From the NCBI GenBank assembly GCA_000149265.1, contig CH000960.1, positions 151,540 through 215,539 of the forward strand: a stretch of 64,000 nucleotides of DNA, in the 5' to 3' direction. Below are positions 48,611-59,585 of the stretch, piece after piece; the stretch's first letter is position 1; each line of letters begins with the position of its first letter. The translations under genes and the position numbers were made by a program. Origin of the DNA: Ciona savignyi. Its lineage: Eukaryota > Chordata > Ascidiacea > Phlebobranchia > Cionidae. The notes beneath the pieces were generated by a model, which saw only the letters and a program-made list of their open reading frames with translations, ran no database searches and was not told the origin of the DNA.

Positions 48611-50394
48611 CATCTCCAAACACTATTTGTCAGAAGGACATCTCCAAACACTATTTGTCAGAAGGACATCTCCAAACACTATTTGTCAGAAGGACATCTC
48701 CAAACACTATCTGTCAGAAGGACATCTCCAAACACTATCTGTCAGAAGGACATCTCCAAACACTATTTGTCAGAAGGACATCTCCAAACACTATTTGTCA
48801 GGAGGACATCTCCAAACACTATTTGTCAGAAGGACATCTCCAAACACTATTTGTCAGGAGGACATCTCCAAACACTATTTGTCAGAAGCACATCTCCAAA
48901 CACTATCTGTCAGAAGGACATCTCCAAACACTATCTGTCAGAAGGACATCTCCAAACCCTATTTGTCAGAAGGACATCTCAAAACACCATTTGTCAGAAG
49001 GACATCTCCAAACACTATCTGTCAGAAGGACATCTCCAAACCCTATTTGTCAGAAGGACATCTCCAAACACTATCTATCAGAAGGACATCTCCAAACACT
49101 ATTTGTCAGAAGGACATCTCCAAACACTATTTGTCAGAAGGACATCTCCAAACACTATCTGTCAGAAGGACATCTCCAAACCCTATTTGTCAGAAGGACA
49201 TCTCCAAACACTATCTGTCAGAAGGACATCTCCAAACACTATTTGTCAGAAGGACATCTCCAAACACTATTTGTCAGAAGGACATCTCCAAACACTATTT
49301 GTCAGAAGGACATCTCCAAACACTATTTGTCAGAAGGACATCTCCAAACACTATCTGTCAGAAGGACATCTCCAAACACTATTTGTCAGAAGGACATCTC
49401 CAAACACTATTTGTCAGAAGGACATCTCCAAACACTATTTGTCAGAAGGACATCTCCAAACACTATTTGTCAGAAGGACATCTCCAAACACTATTTGCCA
49501 GAAGGACATCTCCAAACACTATCTGTCAGAAGGACATCTCCAAACACTATCTGTCAGAAGGACATCTCCAAACACTATCTGTCAGAAGGACATCTCCAAA
49601 CACTATCTGTCAGAAGGACATCTCCAAACCCTATCTGTCAGAAGAACATCTCCAAACTCTATCTGTCAGAAGGACATCTCCACACACTATTTGTCAGAAG
49701 GACATCTTCAAACACTATCTGTCACAAGGACATCTCCAAACACTATCTGTCAGAAGGACATCTCCAAACCCTATCTGTCAGAAGGACATCTCCAAACCCT
49801 ATCTGTCAGAAGGACATCTCCACACACTATTTGTCAGAAGGACATCTCCAAACACTATCTGTCAGAAGGACATCTACAAACACTGTCTGTCAGAAGGACA
49901 TCTCCAAACACTATTTGTCAGAAGGACATCTCCAAACACTATTTGTCAGGAGGACATCTCCAAACACTATTTGTGGGAAGGACATTTCCAAACACTATTT
50001 GTCAGAAGGACATCTCCAAACACTTTTTGTCAGAAGGACATCTCTAAACACTATTTGTCAGAAGGACATCTCTAAACACTATTTGTCAGAAGGACATCTC
50101 CAAACACTATCTGTCAGAAGGACATCTCCAAACACTATCTGTCAGAAGGTCATCTCCAAACACTATCTGTCAGAAGGACATCTCCAAACACTATCTGTCA
50201 GAAGGACATCTCCAAACACTATTTGTCAGAAGGACATCTCCAAACACTATCTGTCAGAAGGACATCTCCAAACACTATTTGTCAGAAGGACATCTCCAAA
50301 CACTATTTGTCAGAAGGACATCTCCAAACACTATCTGTCAGAAGGACATCTCCAAACACTATTTGTCAGAAGGACATCTCCAAGCACTATTTGT
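48611..50394 (+). repeat. 28-bp tandem array, ~64 units
   Basis: Units of 28 bp containing 'ggacatctccaaacactat' and 'ttgtcagaa'. The main variation is T or C before 'tgtcag'. 28 is not divisible by 3 and no frame has a stop, so all three forward frames stay open for 450-640 codons (for example 48547-50457). I treat these as artefacts. There are no spacers between the units, so it is not a CRISPR. Confidence 0.96.
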
Positions 50395-50659
50395 AGGTTT
50401 GATTTTCTATGTCACGTTTCACAAAATTATTGTTTTTATATCCACACGATGCATTAAAAAATTATATCACATTTGTATGTATTTTTATAAATTTGATTTA
50501 ATATCCACAATTTTTTATAAATTTTGAATTTATTATAAAATAAATGTATCTGTTTTAATAAACACACATTTTTAATTGACAAGACAATAAAAGCAACAAT
50601 ACCATAACAAAACGATTACAGCAATGACATTATAACATACAATTTAATATTCAGCGGTG

Positions 50660-51852
50660 GCCCATTTTTGGTTATGTAGATTTATTTGTTTTTTTGGCAA
50701 TAATTAATTCTCTTGTTCGGATAGATTTGACTTCATTAATAAATGTATTCACATTGGGTACAATATTCGTTACTTTTCCTTTGCATATACAATACCTTGC
50801 GCATATCAAAACACACTTAAATCAAGAATTATTTGGAAAACCGTAAAAACAGTTTTTTAATGTCAGGAAAACTGGTTTTCGAAATGCCACGCACATCCAA
50901 TTTTCTACCTCATCCCAGAATTTTTACTTTTTGGGCAGAAATATAGAATAAATGAATTAAGGTTTCCGGATCTTGGTTGCAAAAGTCGCACTGGTTACCA
51001 ATCTTTAATTTCCATTCGGTGCAAAATGTCGTTCGTTACTATAGCTCTATTGTTAAACTTGATTTGGAATGAAGGATAGCGATGTCCCAGAGTACAAAAA
51101 TAGCTATCTCTATAAATTTGTTTCCAACTTTCAATGTTACCGATCAATTGCGCCCACGTCTGACCAATTGCGCCCATTTATTGAGATCGATGTGCCTGCC
51201 GCGATAATATCGTTGTAGGTAGATTTCGTTGTTACGCATTCTTCGAGTTTTTTAACCAGATCAAATATTTGAGGAAATAATTTGTTTAACTGGGGCTTTG
51301 CGGTTCGCCTTTGTCCCAGGATGTTGGAACAGTGCGATTTAGCTTGTTATAATCGGGTAAACTGTCAAGGTTATCTGATATCTTATACGTTGATCGTATT
51401 ATATTAAAATTCATGTAATTACCGGCGTTGTTTAAAATTTGGTGGTAACTGGTTATCCCAGCTTCTGTCATCTATGTCCTTAATGTAGAAGGTTTGGGTG
51501 AGCGTTTTCAACTTAGGATTTAACCAAAGGTCATTAACATCGTCTAGCAGAATGCCGCTGTAGCATACGTGTTTAGCCGAAATCGCCGTAGTCCTAATCG
51601 CGTAAGGGGAATAACCGTACGAGATCTTTCGACGTATCTCGCATCTCGCACTTTCGAGTGCAACGATGCTGCTAGGGACGATTTGGTAAAATACATGGAT
51701 TCCACGTCCTTCCAAGAAGCGTGATAATTTGGGTCCAGTAATTGTTTTAGTCTTTTTGATTGTAATGCCAGCATATACGCGTCGATGTCAATCATATTGA
51801 CCTCTCCCTTATCGATATCTCTATACAAGGTTGTCCGTTTGATCAACGACAT
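50660..51852 (-). mobile_element. LINE ORF2 C-terminal fragment (Tx1/L1-like), copy 2
   Basis: Duplicate of 23830-24983. Minus-strand frames 51852-51544, 51715-51419 and 51471-51286 give the same post-RT region (IKRTTLYRDIDKGEVNMIDI, then ITSYHQILNNAGNYMN). An extra frame change near 51475 ('catctatgtcc') is absent from copy 1, and a short stretch near 51150-51175 is duplicated. Confidence 0.8.
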
Positions 51853-52118
51853 ATAATAAGATGAAGAGAAACTGTGACGTCACCGTTGAATTTGATTCGC
51901 CGGTGTCACGCTTCACTGCTCGACCGAATTGTTGGCCTGGACGACTATACAAGCTGGCGACATACGGAAAAATAATTTCACAAAACATTTGTTATTATTT
52001 AAAAATTAGGCGAATGGTCATATTTATCCAAATTAAATACATTTTCAGGTTCTTAGTACCTATTATAGCTTACCAATTTCTCTCTTAACAGACGATTTCA
52101 TAATTAATTAGCTGAAAA

Positions 52119-54584
52119 ATGCCAAATATATGTTGCTATCCAGGCTGCGATAACTCGACACCGCAGTACACTTTATTTTCAATACCAAATAAAAAATATT
52201 GTAAAAAAGAAAAGTTTAAATGGGCAGATGATCTAGAAAGGTGTGTTTTGTCGTACAGACAAGACAAACAAATCAAAGTGCAATATTCCAAGGATAACGT
52301 GAAAATGTGTGATATCCACTTCCTTCCATCAGATATTGTGCAAAGTATGTACTACGCTATTTCTTTTAAAAAAATCAATAATATAAGTCTTTTTCTACAC
52401 GCTTTAGGTCAATAAAGAATGTTAGCAGTGCAGCAATAACAATTATTACAGTACTAGTATAACAAAAGTCAAACTCAGAATTATGTATTTAGAGCGTTCA
52501 AGAAAAGAGTTGAGGGTGGGAGCATTGCCACAACAGTGCTTGCCGAGGAAAAGTATTGAGGCGAGTAATGGTCCCAAGCGACATCCCCCTACAATGAGGC
52601 AGTTTACACAAAAAAGTGTACGCAGAATCAATCAGCACAGTTGATCAACAAATACGCAGGAACAACATTCTGCCTTGGACATCTGAAATTTTAGAGTTTG
52701 AAATCCGATTAATTAAGAATGAAGGGTTTGATCAACCAAAATATACAGTGGCAATAAAGGAAAATTTACAAATTGGAATTTCAATTTACGGATGGGCAGC
52801 AAATTTGGCCCCGCTCACAAATATTAAAAATTTTAGAACAAACAAAGTGAAGCAAGTACTTTCCAGTATTGAAGGTCTGTCAGTGTGCTGTGGTGTACCA
52901 GATGAATTCAGAAGTAGCGATGGCATCCGACCACATTATGTCACTAGACCCGCTGATCCATTTTCATCTGCACGGCAACAAAATTACAAAATAATAGCTT
53001 ATCGGTTAGTTTTTGTATTTAACCTACATATTCTGATGTTCGATACCCTAATTCCTAAAAACATTGCTAAGGATGGCTGGCTACTTTAAAAGGTTATATT
53101 TTACTCTATTTCTTTAGATCTCAGGAATGCTGGGTACTGTCACAAAATGGTGACCAATGTCAGAAATGCACACATAAACATAAGGAATTGATTAGAAATC
53201 AAAGAAAAAAATTAAAATACAGGGAATATGTAAGGAACACTCCACTTCAGCGGTTAAGTACCGGCAACGCTACAACATGTAGGATCAATTCCAACCTAAC
53301 TGGGCAAAATGAGAGGTGCCAGTAATGTTAACACCCACTTGCAGAAATAAAATATAAAATATGGTCTCTAGAATACAATCCCTGGGAAATAAAGTAAAAC
53401 AGCTGCTCGCAAACAAAGCTGAACATATTGAAATTGATGATGAACTGTCCTCAGATGTCATATCAACCATTGAATCAGGTAACATCTTCATGTTAAATTG
53501 TTTAAGGTTAACCAAAAAATATTTCTTTACCTGTGTTGTATATTCCACAAGGTTTATTCGAACGTAAAACAAAAACTTGCAGTTTCAGAATTAACAAAAA
53601 CTGATGAATTTCACCAAATTATGTGGAGGGAGCAGAAGAAGTTGCTTCACAGAAAAAGTGGTGGTGAGCGATATCACCCTGAAATTATACGGTATGTTAC
53701 TGGACTTGTCAGATTGAGATTAATCTTCTGTTTGTGTGCTGTGGCCTGTGGTAAAAAATAAATCTGGTTATTTTCTAGTTTTTGCCTTGGGCTTATTTGC
53801 AAAAGCAAAGCAGCATATGAAGAGCTGAGAAAGAGCAGAGTGTTAAAGCTACCAAGCACAAGAACTCTAAATGATTATAGGTATCAGTATGTATGCATGT
53901 TCATGAAATATGTACCAGTATTTATGTGTTAAATCAAATATCAGTACCGGTACCATAAATTGACAAAATACCATTGGTTGTTTTAGAAATGTATATTCCA
54001 CTACACCTGGTTCACAAACTCATGTGCTGGAGGAGATTCGAGCAAGATGTGAGGACTTAAAGCCACATGAACGTTTCCTTACACTTTCTGTGGATGAAAT
54101 GAAAGGTTTATAACATAGTTTTTAATTTGTTCACTAGGAATAACATACGTTATATTTTACAGTAAAATCAAGTTTGGTTTTTAACCAATCATTAGACCGA
54201 ATGGTGGGATTTGTTAATCTCGGAGAACACCGTGGCACTGAGCAACAGTTAGCAGCACACGTTACATGTTATATCTGCTGTAACTGATTTTTCAAGGCCA
54301 TTAATGTTTTTTTTCCACAAATCAACTGAAATCGTATGAACTGACAAGTATAGTTTGGGAAGCGATCTCCGATTTGACATGCTGTGGGTTTACAGTGGCT
54401 GCAATCATTGCTGACGGCATGAGCACTAACAGATCTATGTTTAGTCAAATGAACAACTTAAATTTACCTATTCCATACATGTGCACAAATATTTTTGACC
54501 CAAATCACAAAATTTACCTTATCTCGGACCCACCACATCTACTTAAAACTACAAGGAACAATATATCTTCCAGTCGGCCAAATG
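52119..54584 (+). pseudogene. THAP/P-element-type transposase, copy 2, truncated
   Basis: The THAP domain starts at 52119 (MPNICCYPGC ... MCDIHF). The second large exon is in better shape than in copy 1: frame 52616-53089 reads RRNNILPWTSEILEFEIRLI through KNFRTNKVKQVLSSIEGL. The FLTLSVDEMK stretch near 54080 is intact here, where copy 1 has a frame error. The RNase-H-like region begins at 54374 (AAIIADGMSTNRSMF, LISDPPHLLKTTRNN) and is cut after SSSRPN at 54584 by the 10-bp minisatellite. The last catalytic part, present in copy 1 (DPLEAFFSQVRHLGG), is lost, so this copy cannot work as a transposase. Confidence 0.85.
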
Positions 54585-56710
54585 TTGTCGTCCGTTGTCG
54601 TCCGTTGTCGCCAGTTGTCGTCCGTTGTCGTCCGTTGTCGTCCGTTGTCGTCCGTTGTCGTCCGTTGTCGTCCGTTGTCGCCAGTTGTCGTCAGTCGTCG
54701 CCCGCAGTCTTCCGTCGTCGTCCGTTGTCGTCCGTTGTCGACAGTTGTCGTCCGTTTTCGCCCGTTTTCGTCCGTTGTCTTCCGTTGTCGCCCGCAGTCT
54801 TCCGTTGTCGTCCGTCGTCGTCCGTTGTCTCCCGCAGTCTTCCGTTGTCGTCCGTCGTCGTCCGTTGTCGTCCGTTGTCGCCAGTTGTCGTCCGTTGTCG
54901 TCCGTTGTCGTCCGTTGTCGCCAGTTGTCGTCAGTCGTCGCCAGTTGTCGTCAGTCGTCCGTTGTCGTCCGTTGTCGCCCGCAGTCTTCCGTTGTCGTCC
55001 GTCGTCGTCCGTTGTCGTCCGTCGTCGTCCGTTGTCGACAGTTGTCGTCCGTTTTCGCCCGTTGTCGTCCGTTGTCGCCCGTTTTCACCCGTTGTCTTCC
55101 GTTGTCGCCCGTTTTCGCCCGTTGTTGTCCGTTGTCGTCCGTTGTCGTCCATTGTCGCCAGTTGTCGTCCGTTGTCGTCCGTTGTCGTCCTTCGTCGTTC
55201 GTCGTCGACAGTTGTCGTTCGCAGTCGTCCGTTGTCGACAGTGGTCGTCCGTCGTCGCCAGTTGTCGTCCGTTGTCGTCCGTTGTCGTCCGTTGTCGTCC
55301 GTTTTCGCCCGTTGTCGTCCGTTGTCGTCCGTTGTCGTCCGCAGTCTTCCGTTGTCGTCCGTCGTCGTCCGTCGTCGCCAGTTGTCGTCCGTTTTCGCCC
55401 GTTGTCTTCCGTTGTCGTCCGTAGTCTTCCGTTGTCATCCGTCGTCGTCCGTTGTCGTCCGTTTCGCCCGTTGTCGTCCGTTTTCGTCCGTTGTCGCCCG
55501 CAGTCTTCCGTTGTCGTCCGTCGTCGTCCGTTGTCGTCCGTTGTCGTCCGTCATCGTCCGTTGTCGTCCGTCGTCAACAGTTGTCGCCCGTTGTCGTCCG
55601 TTGTAGTCCGTCGTCGCCAGTTGTCGTCCGTTTTCGCCCGTTGTCTTCCGTTGTCTCCCCGTCGTCGTCCGTTGTCGTCCGTTGTCGTCCGTTGTCGTCC
55701 GTTGTCGTCCGTTGTCGTCCGTTGTCGTCCGTTGTCGTCCGTCATCGTCCGTTGTCTTCCGTTGTCGTCCGTTGTAGTCCGTCGTCGCCAGTTGTCGTCC
55801 GTTTTCGCCCGTTGTCTTCCGTTGTCTCCCGTCGTCGTCCGTTGTCGTCCGTTGTCGTCCGTTGTCGTCCGTTGTCGTCCGTTGTCGTCCGTCGTCGCCA
55901 GTTGTCGTCCGTTGTCGCCCGTTTTCGCCCGTTGTCGCCCGTTGTCTTCCGTTGTCTCCCGTCGTCGTCCGTTGTCGTCCGTTGTCGTCCGTTGTCGTCC
56001 GTCGTCCGTCGTCCGTTGTCGTCCGTTGTCGTCCGTTGTCGTCCGTCGTCGCCCGTTGTCTTCCGTTGTCGCCCGTTTTCGCCCGTTGTTGTCCGTTGTC
56101 GTCCGTTGTCGTCCGTTGTCGCCCGTTTTCACCCGTTGTCTTCCGTTGTCGCCCGTTTTCGCCCGTTGTTGTCCGTTGTCGTCCGTTGTCGTCCGTTGTC
56201 GCCCGTTTTCACCCGTTGTCTTCCGTTGTCGCCCGTTTTCGCCCGTTGTTGTCCGTTGTCGTCCGTTGTCGTCCGTTGTCGCCAGTTGTCGTCCGTTGTC
56301 GTCCGTTGTCGCCCGTTTTCGTCCGTTGTCTTCCGTTGTCGCCCGCAGTCTTCCGTTGTCGTCCGTCGTCGTCCGTTGTCTCCCGTTTTTGCACGTTGTT
56401 GTCCGTTGATGTCCGTTGTCGTCCGTTTTCGCCCGTTGTCGCCCGTTGTCGCCCGTTGTCGCCCGTTTTCGTCCGTTGTCCTCCGTTGTCACCCGCAGTC
56501 TTCCGTTGTCGTCCGTCGTCGTCCGTTGTCTCCCGTTTTTGCACGTTGTTGTCCGTTGTCGTCCGTTTTCGCCCGTTGTCGCCCGTTTTCGCCCGTTGTC
56601 GTCCGTTGTCGTCCGTTGTCTCCAGTTTTTGCCCGTTGTTGTCCGTTGTCGTCCGTTGTCGTCCGTAGTCGTCCGTCGTCATCCGTTGTCGTCCGTTTTC
56701 GTCCTTTTCC
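54585..56710 (+). repeat. 10-bp minisatellite (GTCGTCCGTT)n, ~212 units, CpG-dense
   Basis: 2.1 kb of 10-bp units, with variants such as GTCGCCAGTT and GTCGCCCGCA. The consensus has two CpG per unit and no A on this strand. A higher-order 80-bp period is plain at 56061, 56141 and 56221. All three forward frames are open (SVVVRCRPLS-type repeats, up to 604 codons), as expected for a stop-free 10-bp unit. It opens lectin module D. Confidence 0.97.
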
Positions 56711-57945
56711 TGCGATCCAGTTCTTTAGTATTTACTTCGTGGTGATTTGTTGTTTTTTGTTCCGTAATAATTATATTTGCACGTCATCAGTCGTCGCGTC
56801 CGTTTTCATCCGATATTGTACGATTGTCGTTTTGCCATTTTCCTGTTTTGTTGTCATAATTAACTGATGATAAATGGAAAAGAATGGAAATGGAAAGAAC
56901 AAAGGTAATTATTCCCCTTTTGTCCACAATGACGTCATAATAACCCGATTTGCACGCTTTGCTGCACACCATAGTTACACCGACGCGTCTCGAGCGAGTA
57001 CGTCACTTCCTGTCCTTCCAGTAAAGAAATATTCAAATAATTATGACAAATAATTAGCAAAACGAGAATCGTCTGAACGAACCACGGTGAAACAAGAAAC
57101 GACATTGTCGGATGAACAGTTGTATCGATATATAATTTTGATGACGTAGGTATCAAACACGTCATTACGTGACGTCATCAGAGGTCACGTAATGTAATGG
57201 ACCAATGAAATCCCTCCAACCTTGGTCCGGTTATAAACGACACGAACCAGTGACCAGGCTGCTTTAACGCCCCATAATATCAGCAAGAAAATGGATAAAT
57301 AAGAATCTTATAAACCGTGTCTAAATATACCAGACAAGTAAATGACCCATACTTTGTGAAGTATTTTATTTACAAGTGCACTTACAAATGGTTAAATTGT
57401 TATCAGATGCCTGGTGTCTCGGTAGCTGAGTTTGTTAACGACTGCAAGTTATTACATCACAATTGGAAATATAAATTGCGCCACTCAATTCACAGGCTAA
57501 GATATGTACATTATAAAAAAAATAATATTTAAACTTAAAATTTGGGACAATATGTAAACAAATGCAAAATAAACAATTAAAACAACACAGCGTGCAAAAG
57601 AGCACGGATTTGAAGAGTTCATGTTATAAAATGGACAACAAGTACTGCGAAACGCAGTTCAGCAAACGTTAACTTCAGTGCGTACGTATCTTGCATTTTC
57701 CGGGAAAATTTAGTTAAAGCCAACAAAGTTCGAATGTAGTCAGCGCAGATGGATGACGAGTTTTCTATTTTAGATTTAGATGCGGGGTGAATAAAAAGTC
57801 ACCATGATCGTTAATATTAAAACTGGCAGGAAAAGGTAACAAACATGCAAATCGCAGTTTAAAAGCGCAATGTTATTATGACGGATATTCAATTATTCAA
57901 ATGGTGTGATGTTGTTTAATCCCTTTTTGGTAGAAGGTAGCGGGT
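56711..57945. repeat. Lectin module D leader
   Basis: Matches the module A and C leaders, without the solo LTR. TGACGTCA at 56929 and 57170, CCAAT at 57202. It contains the longest version of the MSKYTR-type frame (57317-57532), which starts with GTG instead of ATG. No other gene. Confidence 0.65.
57317..57532 (+). pseudogene. Small conserved frame (MSKYTR-type), module D, ATG lost
   Basis: 71 codons, GTG in place of the ATG seen in modules B and C, with an in-frame stop just upstream. The C-terminal part (RHSIHRLRYVHYKKNNI) is longer than in module C. No known domain is recognised. Confidence 0.25.
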
Positions 57946-59585
57946 TCACAATGGTAATGCACACAGCATGTGCGACAAACGTCCACTATCGGGTGGGATG
58001 TTATAAAGGCCGACGCGTGCATCGGTTGGATCGGTTCGCACAAACATCAACATTGCGGTCCAAGTCGGATTGGAGTTCGGATAATCGGGATGCCAACTAC
58101 CTTTGTAGCCTTGCTTTCCAGTGCTCAAGCTCATGGAGCCAGTCTGGTGAAATGGAAAATATTTTACTTCCGTTTAGTTAATTATATTAAAATACAAGTT
58201 GGACCTTGGAGACCTTAGTTTAGTTTATTTTTTGTTTCCACGATGAAAACACGAAGCAGGGCTATAGGCAAATTTGGAAAACGGAAAAAAACGGCAAAAC
58301 GACAGTCGTTGGAACACGTCTAAAAACAAGGAATGAATTATTAAAATTCGGTATAACTTGAGGTGGCCGCTAGACCCAAATAAAGAAATAAATAAACATT
58401 AAAAAAATAGTTAATTAATTGCTTATAATTAATACTTGGTATTATAAATGACACGTAACCCGACGAAGGTGAGGTAATTAAACTAGGTGTTCACCTCAGG
58501 TTAAAAACGGCGTTATATATAAAATCGACTATAATATAATACATCATGTTACAATGAAAATACAAATAAGTTAGCACAAACCGTTTTGTTGTAGTTCATA
58601 GCTAGCCAAACAATAGCATAAAGTTCATTAACACTGGCCATCGTAGCGCTGACGTAACTATAGACTGCGTCATACATCTGCTTGTCCACAATGTCCACTA
58701 ACGTTGCATTGAAGTTCCGACACGACATGTCGGCTTCAGCTCGAGTTGGGCGTACTAGTTTGCTTGGCTCCGGCATCCAAATATATTTCCTGTTTTGTAC
58801 AATGCCCGGTCCTTCAAAATAAGTTATTTTAATTCATTCTATGATTTAAACGGGTTGATTGGACAATATGGGAAAACCAAGGGGGTTAACACACGGAAAA
58901 TCGTCAGATCACCTCGCGCCCATCGTCGGGTTACCTGACCTATTGCAGTGTGTTGTATATTTTAAGGACACCTTACTTTAATTTGGTATAACCTAAAAAT
59001 TTGCTGGTTTCAGGCAATGTCTGTTAAGTGCCTGCCCAAGGACACAACCGACTAGCTAGAGACACGTTTCGCACCTGCAACCTTTCGATTGATAGGTGGT
59101 CCACTAAACCAACTCCGTGTAATCAACCCACTGGTACTATGCAACACTGGTACTATTCATCATGATATTCTTGAAGTGCATAATCGAAGAAAACTTAACT
59201 CGACCAACCTGGGTAAAACGTCCAATCCACAAAGAGATTCTCTTGCCAGTCGTCCTCTACCGTTCCCTCCATTTGAAGTATAAAGCCATGTATAAAGATT
59301 TCGGTCACGCTCGCCTGGTATGTGTGAAGCACAGATATATTTTTGTTCCGAACTGTTATGTCGACAAGAATCGGAACAGAATCCAAGCACATCTTGAAAG
59401 GGACAACTACACCTTTCGTCCGAGATTTAGGTCCGAGAGATAGATCAAAACTTCCCTTTTGAGAAGTTGGCAGTCCTGAAATATTCAAACTTTAAAAAAT
59501 CATAAATACAATTCGTTTGTTTAAAAAGCTTACCGCATTCAGCTATTGTTAAGCCACAGATAACGACCAACAGAATGAATTTCAT
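57946..59585 (-). CDS. Secreted C-type-lectin-like protein LecD, intact
   Basis: Exons on the minus strand: 59585-59534 (52 bp), 59475-59209 (267 bp), 58811-58582 (230 bp), 58143-57946 (198 bp). They total 747 bp, 248 residues plus stop, all borders GT-AG with the same phases as LecC. A signal peptide (MKFILLVVICGLTIAEC) is followed by an unrecognised ~90-residue domain (VPFKMCLDSVPILVD; QMEGTVEDDWQENLFVDW) and a CTLD-like domain. The CTLD has MSCRNFNATLVDIVD, IVWLAMNYN, SWHPDYP, RTDPTD and MLCALPL, but lacks the inner disulphide pair and calcium-sugar motifs. Exon 3 is almost identical to LecA, whereas exon 2 matches LecC. Intron 3 contains the longer insertion shared with LecA. It is probably secreted, with unknown ligand. 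NAT and NKT are possible glycosylation sites. Confidence 0.8.

Larger units (their letters stand above)
45770..54584 (+). repeat. Segmental duplication, copy 2
   Basis: Second copy of 20297-27720. It contains the SINE head, the BEL/Pao scrap, a 28-bp array not present in copy 1, the LINE tail and the THAP transposase. The match stops at 54584, where the 10-bp array begins. Confidence 0.9.

Noticed and set aside
48611-50394. CRISPR array
   Set aside because: Direct 28-bp units follow each other without spacers, in a eukaryotic context with no cas genes.
48534-50527. Three overlapping open frames of 450-640 codons (SEGHLQTL-type repeats)
   Set aside because: They are the three readings of a stop-free 28-bp repeat. 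All three frames are open, and the unit is not a multiple of 3, so there is no sign of codon-level constraint.
54595-56867. Long VVVRCRPLSS-type frames, plus the reverse-strand RQRTTTDDNG-type frames
   Set aside because: Readings of the 10-bp GTCGTCCGTT array in several frames; a repeat artefact.
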